A stretch of DNA of 64,000 nucleotides, taken from the NCBI GenBank assembly GCA_963724825.1, contig CAVRWT010000005.1, forward strand, positions 124,001 to 188,000, given 5' to 3'. This document shows positions 26,728 to 34,502 of this stretch, in pieces. Numbering within the stretch: position 1 is the stretch's first letter; each line of letters opens with the position of its first letter. The position numbers and the translations under genes were made by a program. The notes beneath the pieces are model-generated. The model saw only the letters and a program-made list of their open reading frames with translations, did not search any database and was not told the origin of the DNA. This DNA is from JALYNX01 sp963724825 (lineage in GTDB: Bacteria > Actinomycetota > Acidimicrobiia > Spongiisociales > ZC4RG35).

Positions 26728-27295
26728 GGGCACCCAGGGCAAACTCGCTCACCTCGTCCACCAGCTCGGTGACACCGACCTCCCCCTCAGGGTGATACCA
26801 CCTCTCGATGGCATTGAGGATCGAGAGAAGGAAGATCGAGCTCAGCTTGGGATCCGTGTCGGGACGCAGCGAGCCGTCGGTACGACCGAGAGTGATCACC
26901 TGCCGAAACTCTTGCTCATAGGCGTCGCGGGCTGCGATCACCCGTCCTCGATGCTCCGGGTCGAGCATCCGCGCCTCGTTGAGATAGGTCCGAACGATGT
27001 CAGGGTTGGCCACCACCACACCGATGTGACCAGCGATCAGCCGGTGCAGCTTGCCGGCGGCGGGCAATTCGGCGGCAAGTGCGGCGTCGGCCGACGCCTG
27101 GAACAGTCGGGCCCCCTCCTCGACGACCTCGACCAGTAGATCCTGCTTCGAGTCGACGTGGGCGTAGAGGGAGGAGCCGAGCAGGCCCAGCTCCCGGCCC
27201 AGGTCGCGCATCGAGGTCCCGTGATACCCCTTGTCGGCGAAGAGGCGACCCGCAGCCGCCACCACGTCCTGACGGGTGTTGCGGACGGTCACCAT
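26717..27295 (-). CDS. TetR-family regulator, probable repressor of the paa operon
   Basis: 192 residues. The DNA-binding helix-turn-helix is at the N-terminus (VAAAGRLFADKGYHGTSMRDLGRELGLLGSSLYAHVDSKQDLL). The rest is the helical ligand-binding domain of TetR_C-type regulators. It is the last gene of the paa cluster and overlaps the paaE stop (TGATG). The paaA promoter contains a 14-bp perfect palindrome that also fits the PaaR-type consensus CNAACGNNCGTTNG as I recall it, so autoregulated repression relieved by phenylacetyl-CoA is the likely mode. That is inference from position and site. Confidence 0.85.
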   Translation of the reverse strand: MVTVRNTRQDVVAAAGRLFADKGYHGTSMRDLGRELGLLGSSLYAHVDSKQDLLVEVVEEGARLFQASADAALAAELPAAGKLHRLIAGHIGVVVANPDIVRTYLNEARMLDPEHRGRVIAARDAYEQEFRQVITLGRTDGSLRPDTDPKLSSIFLLSILNAIERWYHPEGEVGVTELVDEVSEFALGALRP

Positions 27296-28368
27296 CAGCG
27301 GTGGTCGTACCGGACTACGACACGATCTGCCGTTGGGTGCGCTTGGCACGTGAGCACATAACCGGCCTCGATCTCGGCATCGACGAGGGCGTAGTTCTTG
27401 GCCATGCTCACGCTCCCCTCCTCGATCCGCCCCTTGCAAGTGGCGCACATGCCGCCCTTGCACGAGAAGGGCAGCTCGGATCGAACCCGTAGGGCGGCGT
27501 CGAGGATCGACGTGTCGGGGGTCATCAGCGTCTCCACAGCCCGCCCGTCGAGGATGACCGTCAGTTGCACCGACCCCTCGCCGGGCAGCGGCTCCGGCGG
27601 AAGGGTCGAAACATCGAGTGGGCCGGCAAAGAACAACTCATCATGAATCACCTCATCACCAACGCCGAGCCGGGTCAGGGTCTCTCGGGCCATGGTGACC
27701 AGCTCAAAGGGCCCGCACAGGAACCACCCATCGACCGTGCGGTCGCCGAGCAGCCGGCTTTGAATCATCTCGATCTTTCCGGGATCGATGCGCCCCGAGA
27801 GCAAAGCGAGGTCTGATCCCTCTCGGCTCAGGAGATGGAAGAGCTGGAGACGGGCCGGGTAGCGGTCCTTTAGTGCCTCCAACTCCTCGAGGAACATCAC
27901 ACTGTTGACAGTCCGGTTCCCGAAGATGACGGTCCACGATGAGCCCGGCTCGGACTCCAGAGTGGTGGCAACGAGCGACAACACCGGAGTGATCCCCGAG
28001 CCGGCGACAATCGCCACCCGATGCCGGGCAGTGCTGGGGTCGGGCTCGATGGTGAACTCGCCAACCGGAGGCATGACTCCGATGATCTCGCCGGCCCTGA
28101 GCCGTGTCGTTGCCCACGTCGAGAAGAGGCCTCCGGGAAGTCGCTTGATGCCGACTCTGAGCTTGCCGCTGTTGGCGTTGGCACATATGGAATAGGACCG
28201 CCGCAGGTCCTCACCGTCGACCACGGCTCGAAGCGTGACGTGCTGTCCGGGCAGGAACTGGAACACCCGCGTCAGCGACGGGGGCACGTCGAAGCTGACG
28301 ACCACCGATTCGTCGGTCAACGGCGTCACCTCGACGACACGCAACGGGTGGAATTCGACCGGGGCCAC
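27295..28368 (-). CDS. paaE: Phenylacetyl-CoA epoxidase, reductase subunit PaaE
   Basis: A 357-residue flavin and iron-sulfur reductase that passes electrons from NAD(P)H to the PaaABC oxygenase. The flavin-binding motif RRSYSICANANSGKLRVGIKRLPGGLFSTW precedes the NAD-binding domain (VAIVAGSGITPVLSLVATTLE). The C-terminal plant-type ferredoxin domain carries the 2Fe-2S ligands in LPFSCKGGMCATCKGRI with the final Cys in YVLTCQAHPTAD. It is the fifth gene of paaABCDE and overlaps the TetR gene start. Confidence 0.93.
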   Translation of the reverse strand: MAPVEFHPLRVVEVTPLTDESVVVSFDVPPSLTRVFQFLPGQHVTLRAVVDGEDLRRSYSICANANSGKLRVGIKRLPGGLFSTWATTRLRAGEIIGVMPPVGEFTIEPDPSTARHRVAIVAGSGITPVLSLVATTLESEPGSSWTVIFGNRTVNSVMFLEELEALKDRYPARLQLFHLLSREGSDLALLSGRIDPGKIEMIQSRLLGDRTVDGWFLCGPFELVTMARETLTRLGVGDEVIHDELFFAGPLDVSTLPPEPLPGEGSVQLTVILDGRAVETLMTPDTSILDAALRVRSELPFSCKGGMCATCKGRIEEGSVSMAKNYALVDAEIEAGYVLTCQAHPTADRVVVRYDHR

Positions 28369-28374
28369 GAGCGC

Positions 28375-28845
28375 TCAGAACTCCTTGAACCAGTCGAAGG
28401 GCTCGCCACACCGGGTGCAAACCATGAGCGCTTTGCACGCCGTCGAGCCGAACCTGGAAACCATGCGTGGCGCCGCAGCTGCGCAACGGGGGCACAGCAC
28501 CTCGTCGGCTGCGCTGGGCGGGGCGATCCCGAACGCGCCAAGTTTGGCCCTCGCCTCGGGGGTGATCCAGTCGGTGCTCCACACCGGGGTGTTGGTGGCT
28601 CTCACCGCGACCCGGTCAAACCCGGCTTCGACGAGCTGGGAGCGGATTTCATCCTCTATCTGGCGCAGGGCGGGGCATCCGGAATAGGTAGGGGTGATCG
28701 TGACCACCACCTCGCCGTCGTCAATGACGACGTCCCGCAAGATCCCCAACTCGGCAATGGTCAGCACCGGGATCTCCGGATCGACCACATTGCTGACCAC
28801 CTGGCGCGCCAGGTTCAGGTCGGGCCGAGTAGCTGCAATCACCAT
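28375..28845 (-). CDS. paaD: Phenylacetate pathway protein PaaD (MIP18-type, zinc-binding tail)
   Basis: 156 residues. The N-terminal half is the MIP18/PaaD fold involved in iron-sulfur assembly (LARQVVSNVVDPEIPVLTIAELGILRDVVIDDGEV ... TPTYSGCPALRQIEDEI). The C-terminus is the PaaD-specific zinc ribbon CPRCAAAAPRMVSRFGSTACKALMVCTRCGEPFDWFKEF with four Cys. PaaD is needed for a working phenylacetyl-CoA epoxidase, probably by supporting cluster insertion. The ATG at 28845 overlaps the end of paaC by 7 nt. Confidence 0.92.
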   Translation of the reverse strand: MVIAATRPDLNLARQVVSNVVDPEIPVLTIAELGILRDVVIDDGEVVVTITPTYSGCPALRQIEDEIRSQLVEAGFDRVAVRATNTPVWSTDWITPEARAKLGAFGIAPPSAADEVLCPRCAAAAPRMVSRFGSTACKALMVCTRCGEPFDWFKEF

Positions 28846-29573
28846 TTCAACCCCGGGTAAGTCCGTTGCATCCACTGCATCTCGGCGAGAAGGGGTGCGA
28901 GGTGCTCGCTGTGATGACCCTGACGACCACCGGCCTGCTGAATGGCGCCCTCGGAAATGCCGAGCCCCGCTTCGGCAAGGACCGCCATCACAGCCCTTTC
29001 CCACGATGGTCGATATCCGGCCATGTCACCTTCGAAGATCTCTTCGGTGAACGGCCACAACGCGTCGACGGCCCGCTGGGTGCGATCCGCTGACTCCTCC
29101 GTCCCGTCGCCGAGCCGGATCACCCATCCGGACGAGTGCCTGAAGTGATAGCGGGCCTCCTTCAGGGCTCGACCCGCAATTCCGGCCAGCTCGAGGTCTT
29201 CCGACGAAGACAGGTCCTCCCAGAGTGGCACCTGGTAGCTGTCGAAGAAGAGCTGGCGCACCATGGTGTGAGCGAAGTCACCGTTTGGCTGCTCCACCAG
29301 CAGCAGGTTTCGGTAGTCGTGCTCGTCGCGGAACATGGCGAGATCGTCCTCGTCACGACCCATACCTTCCATGGCCCCCGCCCGCGTGTAGAGAGCCCGG
29401 GCGACCCCGAGATGGTCGAGGGCGATGTTGCCCAACGCGATGTCCTCTTCGAGCTCGGGTGCCCGGGAGATCCACCCTCCGAGCCGCTGGGCGAGGACCA
29501 GGTTGTCGTCAGCATGTGCGAGCAGCCAGATGAATTCTTGGGACCTGGGACCCGAGACTTGAGACTGCTTCAC
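28839..29573 (-). CDS. paaC: Phenylacetyl-CoA epoxidase subunit PaaC
   Basis: A 244-residue ferritin-like structural subunit that pairs with the catalytic PaaA in the phenylacetyl-CoA 1,2-epoxidase. The helical core shows IWLLAHADDNLVLAQRLGGWISRAPELEEDIALGNIALDHLGVARAL and YRNLLLVEQPNGDFAHTMVRQLFFDSY. The metal-binding ligands of PaaA are not expected here. The gene overlaps paaB by 4 nt and paaD by 7 nt, so the operon is tightly coupled. Confidence 0.93.
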   Translation of the reverse strand: MKQSQVSGPRSQEFIWLLAHADDNLVLAQRLGGWISRAPELEEDIALGNIALDHLGVARALYTRAGAMEGMGRDEDDLAMFRDEHDYRNLLLVEQPNGDFAHTMVRQLFFDSYQVPLWEDLSSSEDLELAGIAGRALKEARYHFRHSSGWVIRLGDGTEESADRTQRAVDALWPFTEEIFEGDMAGYRPSWERAVMAVLAEAGLGISEGAIQQAGGRQGHHSEHLAPLLAEMQWMQRTYPGLKW

Positions 29574-29914
29574 ATCTTCCCCACTTCGTCGGGGATCTCA
29601 TATGCGGTGGCTGCCCGATACACCTTCTCATTGGCCTCGTAGTAGTCCGCCGCCTCGTCGGGCTCCAGGGATCGGATCTCACTGCTCGGCACCACCCAGA
29701 CACTGACTCCCTCTCCCCTCCGGGTGTAGACGTCTCGAGCGTTCTGCAGGGCGGTCTCAGAGTCGGGTGCGTGAAGGCTCCCGATGTGGACGTGGGACAC
29801 CCCGCGTCGGGCTCGGACGAACACTTCCCACATTTGCCATGTGCCGCCGGCGACCTCGACGCTGGTCTCTATCTCGCCGCTCTCACCCGGGACGACCGGG
29901 ACTTCGTAGGTCAC
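29570..29914 (-). CDS. paaB: Phenylacetyl-CoA epoxidase subunit PaaB
   Basis: A 114-residue small subunit of the epoxidase. The conserved core reads WQMWEVFVRARRGVSHVHIGSLHAPDSETALQNARDVYTRRGEGVSVWVVPSSEI, typical of PaaB. The GTG at 29914 overlaps the paaA stop (GTGA) and follows AAGGGGGGCGG, so it is preferred to a further in-frame GTG that would add a Gly-rich extension. PaaB bridges PaaAC dimers in the complex. Confidence 0.92.
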   Translation of the reverse strand: MTYEVPVVPGESGEIETSVEVAGGTWQMWEVFVRARRGVSHVHIGSLHAPDSETALQNARDVYTRRGEGVSVWVVPSSEIRSLEPDEAADYYEANEKVYRAATAYEIPDEVGKM

Positions 29915-30840
29915 GCCGCCCCCCTTGCTGCTTGCTTTTCGGCATAGGCCAGGGCCGCCGCCCTCACCCACTCCCCTTCGCGCCACGCCTCGACCTTGTG
30001 GGCGACGCGCTCCCGGTTCAACGGCCCATCACCCTTGATCACAGCCCAGAACTCGTCCCAATCGATCTCACCGAAGTCATAGTGGCCCCGCGCCTCGTTC
30101 CAGCGCAGCTCGGGATCGGGGATGCGCAACCCGAGGTAGTCGGCCTGGGGAACGGTCATGTCGACGAACTGCTGGCGGAGCTCGTCGTTCGACACCCTCT
30201 TGATCTTCCACGCCATCGACTGCTCGGTGTGGGTGGACTCCGTGTCGTGGGGGCCGAACATCATCAGCGATGGCCACCACCAACGGTCGAGGGCGTCCTG
30301 TGCCAGCGCCTTCTGCTCGGGGCTGCCCTGACATAGCCGGATGAGGAGCTCGTAACCCTGGCGCTGGTGAAACGACTCCTCCTTGCAGATACGGACCATT
30401 CCCCGGGCATAAGGCCCGTAGGAGCAGCGGGTGAGCATCACCTGATTGGTGATGGCTGCACCATCCACCAGCCATCCGATCGTCCCGATGTCTGCCCAAT
30501 TCAAGGTCGGGTAGTTGAAGATCGAGGAGTACTTGTGCTTGCCCTGATGCAACAGCTCCTGGAGCTCGTCCCGCCTCACCCCGAGGGTCTCGGCGGCCGA
30601 ATAGAGGTACAGGCCATGCCCCGCCTCGTCCTGAACCTTGGCCATGAGGATCGCTTTGCGATGGAGGCTCGGTGCCCGGCCGATCCAGCTTCCCTCGGGT
30701 TGCATGCCGATGATCTCGGAGTGGGCGTGCTGTGCGATCTGCCGGATCAGGGTCTGCCGGTAGGGGTCTGGCATCCAGTCGGTGGGCTCGATCTTGTCCT
30801 CGGCGTCGACGATTTCCTGAAAGCGCAGTTCGGGATTCAC
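29911..30840 (-). CDS. paaA: Phenylacetyl-CoA epoxidase catalytic subunit PaaA
   Basis: A 309-residue di-iron ferritin-like subunit that carries out epoxidation of the aromatic ring of phenylacetyl-CoA. Visible ligand helices include RQIAQHAHSEIIGMQPEGSW, AKVQDEAGHGLYLYSAAETLG, RMVRICKEESFHQRQGYELLIR-type sequence and TESTHTEQSMAWKIKR, with the expected Glu and His residues. It heads the paaABCDE-tetR operon. The GTG start at 30840 has no Shine-Dalgarno sequence and lies 9 nt after a TAGTAT -10 element. Confidence 0.93.
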   Translation of the reverse strand: MNPELRFQEIVDAEDKIEPTDWMPDPYRQTLIRQIAQHAHSEIIGMQPEGSWIGRAPSLHRKAILMAKVQDEAGHGLYLYSAAETLGVRRDELQELLHQGKHKYSSIFNYPTLNWADIGTIGWLVDGAAITNQVMLTRCSYGPYARGMVRICKEESFHQRQGYELLIRLCQGSPEQKALAQDALDRWWWPSLMMFGPHDTESTHTEQSMAWKIKRVSNDELRQQFVDMTVPQADYLGLRIPDPELRWNEARGHYDFGEIDWDEFWAVIKGDGPLNRERVAHKVEAWREGEWVRAAALAYAEKQAARGAA

Positions 30841-30849
30841 GAGTTGAGA

Positions 30850-30880
30850 ATACTACAAACGAACGTTCGTTGGTAAGAGA
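30850..30880 (-). promoter_or_regulatory. paaA promoter with PaaR-type operator
   Basis: On the minus strand CTTACC (-35-like) and TAGTAT (30855-30850, -10) flank the perfect palindrome AACGAACGTTCGTT (30858-30871). The shifted segment CGAACGTTCGTTGG (30860-30873) also fits CNAACGNNCGTTNG, the PaaR consensus as I recall it. A repressor bound between -35 and -10 would block transcription. The site is shared by the divergent APC permease gene. Confidence 0.7.
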
Positions 30881-30949
30881 AATGGTGTGAATCCGCGACA
30901 AGGCCCGATGAGGGATATCTAGATTCGCCCGCGGCCAGGAGGCGACGAC

Positions 30950-32347
30950 TTGTCCACGGATTCCGCGGTTGTCGAAGTAAGACGTGTCCCCCGCACCCTG
31001 GGACTCGGCGCGCTCGTCTTCATCATGTTCTTCACGGTCTCCGGGGGCGCCTATGGGCTGGAAGACACCATCGGCGAGGCCGGAGCCGGAATGGGCCTCC
31101 TCCTCATCCTCATCGCTCCCATCGTGTGGGCGATACCGGCGGCGCTGGTTGTCGCCGAATTGGCCACCGCGATGCCGGTCGAGGGTGGGTACTACGTCTG
31201 GGTGAAGAAAGCCCTCGGCCCGTTCTGGGGATTCCAGGAGGGGTGGTGGAGCTGGATTTGCTCGTGGGTCGACATGGCGATCTACCCGGTTCTGTTCGTC
31301 GAGTATGCGGCCTACTTCTTCCCCAACTACTTCGGCGAGGAAGGGAGCGATCTGGCGAGGTGGATCCTCGGTGCCTCGGTGATCTGGTTTTTCACAGCCC
31401 TCAACATCCGGGGGGCGAAGGGAGTCGGCGACACCTCGAAGGTGTTCGGGGTGATCGTGATCGCACCGTTCCTGTTGATGACGGTGTTCGCAATCTTCAA
31501 TTGGAACTTCGACCCAACCGCCCCGTTTGTCAACGAGGGCCAGGGCGTGACCAACGCCTTTGCCCTCGGCCTGTTCGTTGTGATGTGGAACTATCTCGGC
31601 TGGGACGGTGTCTCCACGGTCGCCGAGGAAATGAAGAACCCGCAGCGCGACTATCCCAAGATGCTGCTGATCACGGTGCCTCTGATCACCGCCGTCTACT
31701 TCCTCCCCACCGTGGCCGGTCTCGCCGCGGCCGGCACCGCTGACATCGAATGGACCGCCGGCGCCTTCACCTTGATCGCCGAGGCGGTGGCTGGGCCCTG
31801 GCTCGGATTCCTGATGGCGGTGGGAGCGCTCATCGCGGCTGCGGGGCTCTTCTCCAGTCTTCTCCTGACCATCAGCCGCGTCCCGTTCGTGATGAGCGAG
31901 GACCGATTCCTGCCCAAGTCATTGCTCAAGATCCACCCTCGCTATGGAACGCCCTACGTGGCGGTGATCGTCTCCTCCCTGATCTACACCGTGTTCATCC
32001 TCGGCCCGTTCCAGGCGTTGGTGGTGGTAGACGTCACCATCTATGCGGCTGCCCTCCTTTTGGAGTTCGCTGCCTTCGTGGTGCTGAGGATCAAAGCCCC
32101 GGACATGCCGCGGCCCTACCGGGTGCGCGGTGGCTGGTTCGGCGTCTTCGTCGTGGTCGCCCTCCCCACCGCAGTGATCGGCCTCGCGGTCTATTACCAG
32201 GCCTACTTCGAGGGTTGGCAGGGCTCGATTGGCATCGCCATGATCGCCCTGGCGACCGGTCCCATCCTCTACCCGTTCCTGGCCGCCCGCCGCCGGCGCC
32301 TGGGGATTGTTGACGACGACGGCCCGCTCGAGGAGGTGGCCCCATGA
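30950..32347 (+). CDS. APC-superfamily amino acid or amine permease
   Basis: A 465-residue inner-membrane transporter with about twelve hydrophobic segments. The first contains the family's unwound-helix Gly-rich motif (FIMFFTVSGGAYGLEDTIGEAGAGMG). Later segments include MPVEGGYYVWVKKALGPFWGFQEGWWSW, an AAT/APC signature. The TTG start at 30950 is set by AGGAGG 7 nt upstream. It overlaps uspA downstream (ATGA) and is divergent from paaA across the PaaR-type operator. Substrate unknown; the adjacent polyamine-type binding protein hints at amines, but only as inference. Confidence 0.88.
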   Translation: MSTDSAVVEVRRVPRTLGLGALVFIMFFTVSGGAYGLEDTIGEAGAGMGLLLILIAPIVWAIPAALVVAELATAMPVEGGYYVWVKKALGPFWGFQEGWWSWICSWVDMAIYPVLFVEYAAYFFPNYFGEEGSDLARWILGASVIWFFTALNIRGAKGVGDTSKVFGVIVIAPFLLMTVFAIFNWNFDPTAPFVNEGQGVTNAFALGLFVVMWNYLGWDGVSTVAEEMKNPQRDYPKMLLITVPLITAVYFLPTVAGLAAAGTADIEWTAGAFTLIAEAVAGPWLGFLMAVGALIAAAGLFSSLLLTISRVPFVMSEDRFLPKSLLKIHPRYGTPYVAVIVSSLIYTVFILGPFQALVVVDVTIYAAALLLEFAAFVVLRIKAPDMPRPYRVRGGWFGVFVVVALPTAVIGLAVYYQAYFEGWQGSIGIAMIALATGPILYPFLAARRRRLGIVDDDGPLEEVAP

Positions 32348-32850
32348 CCGACATGGCACGACCGGCTGATTGGGAGGCCCCGGTCGAGATACCCGAGGTC
32401 GACACCAGTCTCCAGAGGATCGTCGTCCCCTTCGACGGTTCCAAGGCGGCCGAGCGCGCACTGGGCTACGCCGCAGCGTTTGCCCGATACTCCGGGGGTG
32501 AGATCGTGGTGGTGGTCGCCTATGACCCGCCGATCACGGTGCGCCGCCGGGGCGGGATAACTCTGGAGGGGCTTCGCTCCGAGATGGAAGCTGAAGCGCA
32601 CGAGCTGGCCTCGGAGTCGGCGTCCCTTCTCTTGGAGAAGGGACTGGCGGCACGTGCCATCGTGGTGCAAGGCGACGTCGCCGATGCCATCCTCGACACG
32701 ATCGACGACGAAGAGGCCAACCTCGCAATCCTGGGGAGAAGCGGTCTCACCTCTGAGGCTCGCGGTGGCGACAGGAGGGGGTGGGGCAGCGGATCGGTGA
32801 CCGACAAGATCGTTCGCAACGCGACGATCCCGGTGATGGTGGTCGGCTGA
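32344..32850 (+). CDS. UspA-family universal stress protein
   Basis: 168 residues. The family's N-terminal strand is RIVVPFDGSKAAERALGYAAAFA. The ATP-binding C-terminus has NLAILGRSGLTSEARGGDRRGWGSGSVTDKIVRNATIPVMVV, matching the Gly-x2-Gly-x9-Gly-Ser pattern with an insertion in the loop. UspA partners of APC permeases are common and are thought to modulate them. It overlaps the permease stop at 32344 and its stop overlaps the binding-protein start (TGATG), so the three genes form one transcription unit. Confidence 0.9.
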   Translation: MTDMARPADWEAPVEIPEVDTSLQRIVVPFDGSKAAERALGYAAAFARYSGGEIVVVVAYDPPITVRRRGGITLEGLRSEMEAEAHELASESASLLLEKGLAARAIVVQGDVADAILDTIDDEEANLAILGRSGLTSEARGGDRRGWGSGSVTDKIVRNATIPVMVVG

Positions 32851-33936
32851 TGCTGAGCCGGCGCCAGTTCATCGTGCAAAGCGCGGCGGTCATGGCTCTG
32901 CTCGCCGCCGGTGGACTGGCTGCCTGCGGAGACCCGAGACAGGCGAACAAGCTCTCCTTTCTCAACTGGCAGGACTACATCGACCAGACGCTTCTCGGAG
33001 ATTTCACCACCAGATCCGGGATCGAAATCACCTATGAAACGTATGAGTCGAACGACGAATTGGCCCGACGGCTCGCCCAAGCACAGCGGGTGCGGGAGGG
33101 CGGGCGGAGCGGGACGAGCTTCGACCTGATCGTCCCCTCCGACAACTTCGTGACTCAGTTCAAGAACTCGGACCTACTGCTAGAGATCGATCCCGAGGAT
33201 CTGCCCAACCTGTCGAACCTCGACGAAGTGTTCCGAAGAGAGGAATTCGATCCCGGCAACCGCTTCAGCGTCCCGTGGGCGACCGGCACCACCGGCATCG
33301 GGTATGACTCGACGGTCTTCACCGAGCCGGGCGGCCCCTCGTACGAGGTGTTCGCCCTCGATGCGTTCCCAGATGGAAAGACCATCCTCAACGAGAAAAG
33401 GGATGCTTTTGCGCTTGCCCTCTTCGACCTCGGGCTTCGACCCCAACACCCGAGACGAGGCAGAGATCAATCAGGCTGCGGACCGCCTCATCCAGATGAA
33501 ACAGGCGGGGACCGCCTTCGACTCCTCTGACTACCTGGACCGTCTGGCTTCGGGCGAGGTGGTTGTGGCCCAGGCCTACAGCTCCGACTTGCTCCAGGCC
33601 CAAGAGGCCAATCCCAACCTCGCATTCGTGCTTCCCGACGCCGGCGGGCTGCGCTGGGTGGACAGCCTGGCGATTCCGGCAGATGCCCCCCGTCCGTCGA
33701 ACTCGCTGCAATTCATCGACTTCTATCTCGAGGCGGAGATTTCGGCTTCGAACTCGGTGGCGGTTCGGATCGACACCGGCAACAAGGCTGCCCGGGACTT
33801 CCTCCCCGACGAAATCCTCAACGACCCGGTGATCTTCCCCCCCGAGGAGATCCTGGATCAGCTCTATTTCACAGCGGACGTGGGGGAGGCCGAAAACCTG
33901 TATGACGAAGCCTGGAAGCGGGTCCAAGAGGCGTAG
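32850..33936 (+). CDS. PotD-like polyamine-type substrate-binding lipoprotein, Tat signal, frameshifted
   Basis: Starts MLSRRQFIVQSAAVMALLAAGGLAAC, a twin-arginine motif (SRRQF) ending in a lipobox. The mature part (LSFLNWQDYIDQTLLGDF, DLIVPSDNFVTQFKNSDLLLEID, SVPWATGTTGIGYD) matches spermidine/putrescine-binding proteins. Deleting one G from the GGG at 33432-33434 joins it to FDPNTRDEAEINQAADRLIQM and YLEAEISASNSVAVRI, the normal C-terminal half. No ABC permease or ATPase lies nearby, so it is an orphan binding protein coupled to an APC permease and UspA. Role inferred from the family. Confidence 0.82.
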
Positions 33937-33956
33937 GCGGCCGTCCCACCTGAGGA

Positions 33957-34467
33957 CTAGCTGTCGAAGGAGCCCACGTTCTCGCCGTTGAGCACGACCT
34001 CACGCGACTCCTCCGCCCAACTCCCGAGAGGGACCGCGATCGCGAAGGGTGAGATCACCTGAGCGCAGCTCTGATCGCTGTTGACCTGGGAGATCATCGT
34101 GATCTCGATGGTCTCCCCGTCGTCCTCGACGGTCCAGAAGATCTCGTGACAGGGAGTCGGCTTCTCACCTTCGACCTGGAGACTCACCTGGATCGGGTAG
34201 CTCTCCATGATCAGGAGGTCGGCCTTCGTGATCGAGACATCGCCGTTCACGCTTCCATCGATTGGCGGTCGTCGGCTCGGGGATGGAGCCGACCGGCCCG
34301 GGCTCGACGATCGGCTGATCGGTGCCCCCGGAATCAACCGGTTCGTCCGGCGAGACCGTGGTCGATGGGGACGATGTGGACGAGCTGTCTCCTCCGGAGC
34401 CAAGCTCGGCGCCGCCGCAGGCGGCGAGCAGGGTCAAGGCGACCAGGAACGGGATGATTCTCCTCAT
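33957..34467 (-). CDS. Small lipoprotein of unknown function, frameshifted
   Basis: The first frame starts MRRIIPFLVALTLLAAC, a clear lipoprotein signal, then a Ser/Thr/Pro/Asp-rich linker. One extra base between about 34255 and 34280 separates it from PIDGSVNGDVSITKADLLIMESYPIQVSLQVEGEKPTP with CHEIFWTVEDDGETIEITMIS, a small beta domain with two Cys that could pair. No family recognised. It lies between the PotD-like gene and the convergent-side ABC-F gene on the minus strand. Confidence 0.55.
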
Positions 34468-34502
34468 GCCGTTTAGATGGCGGGAACAGCCTGAACGGTT
34501 CC

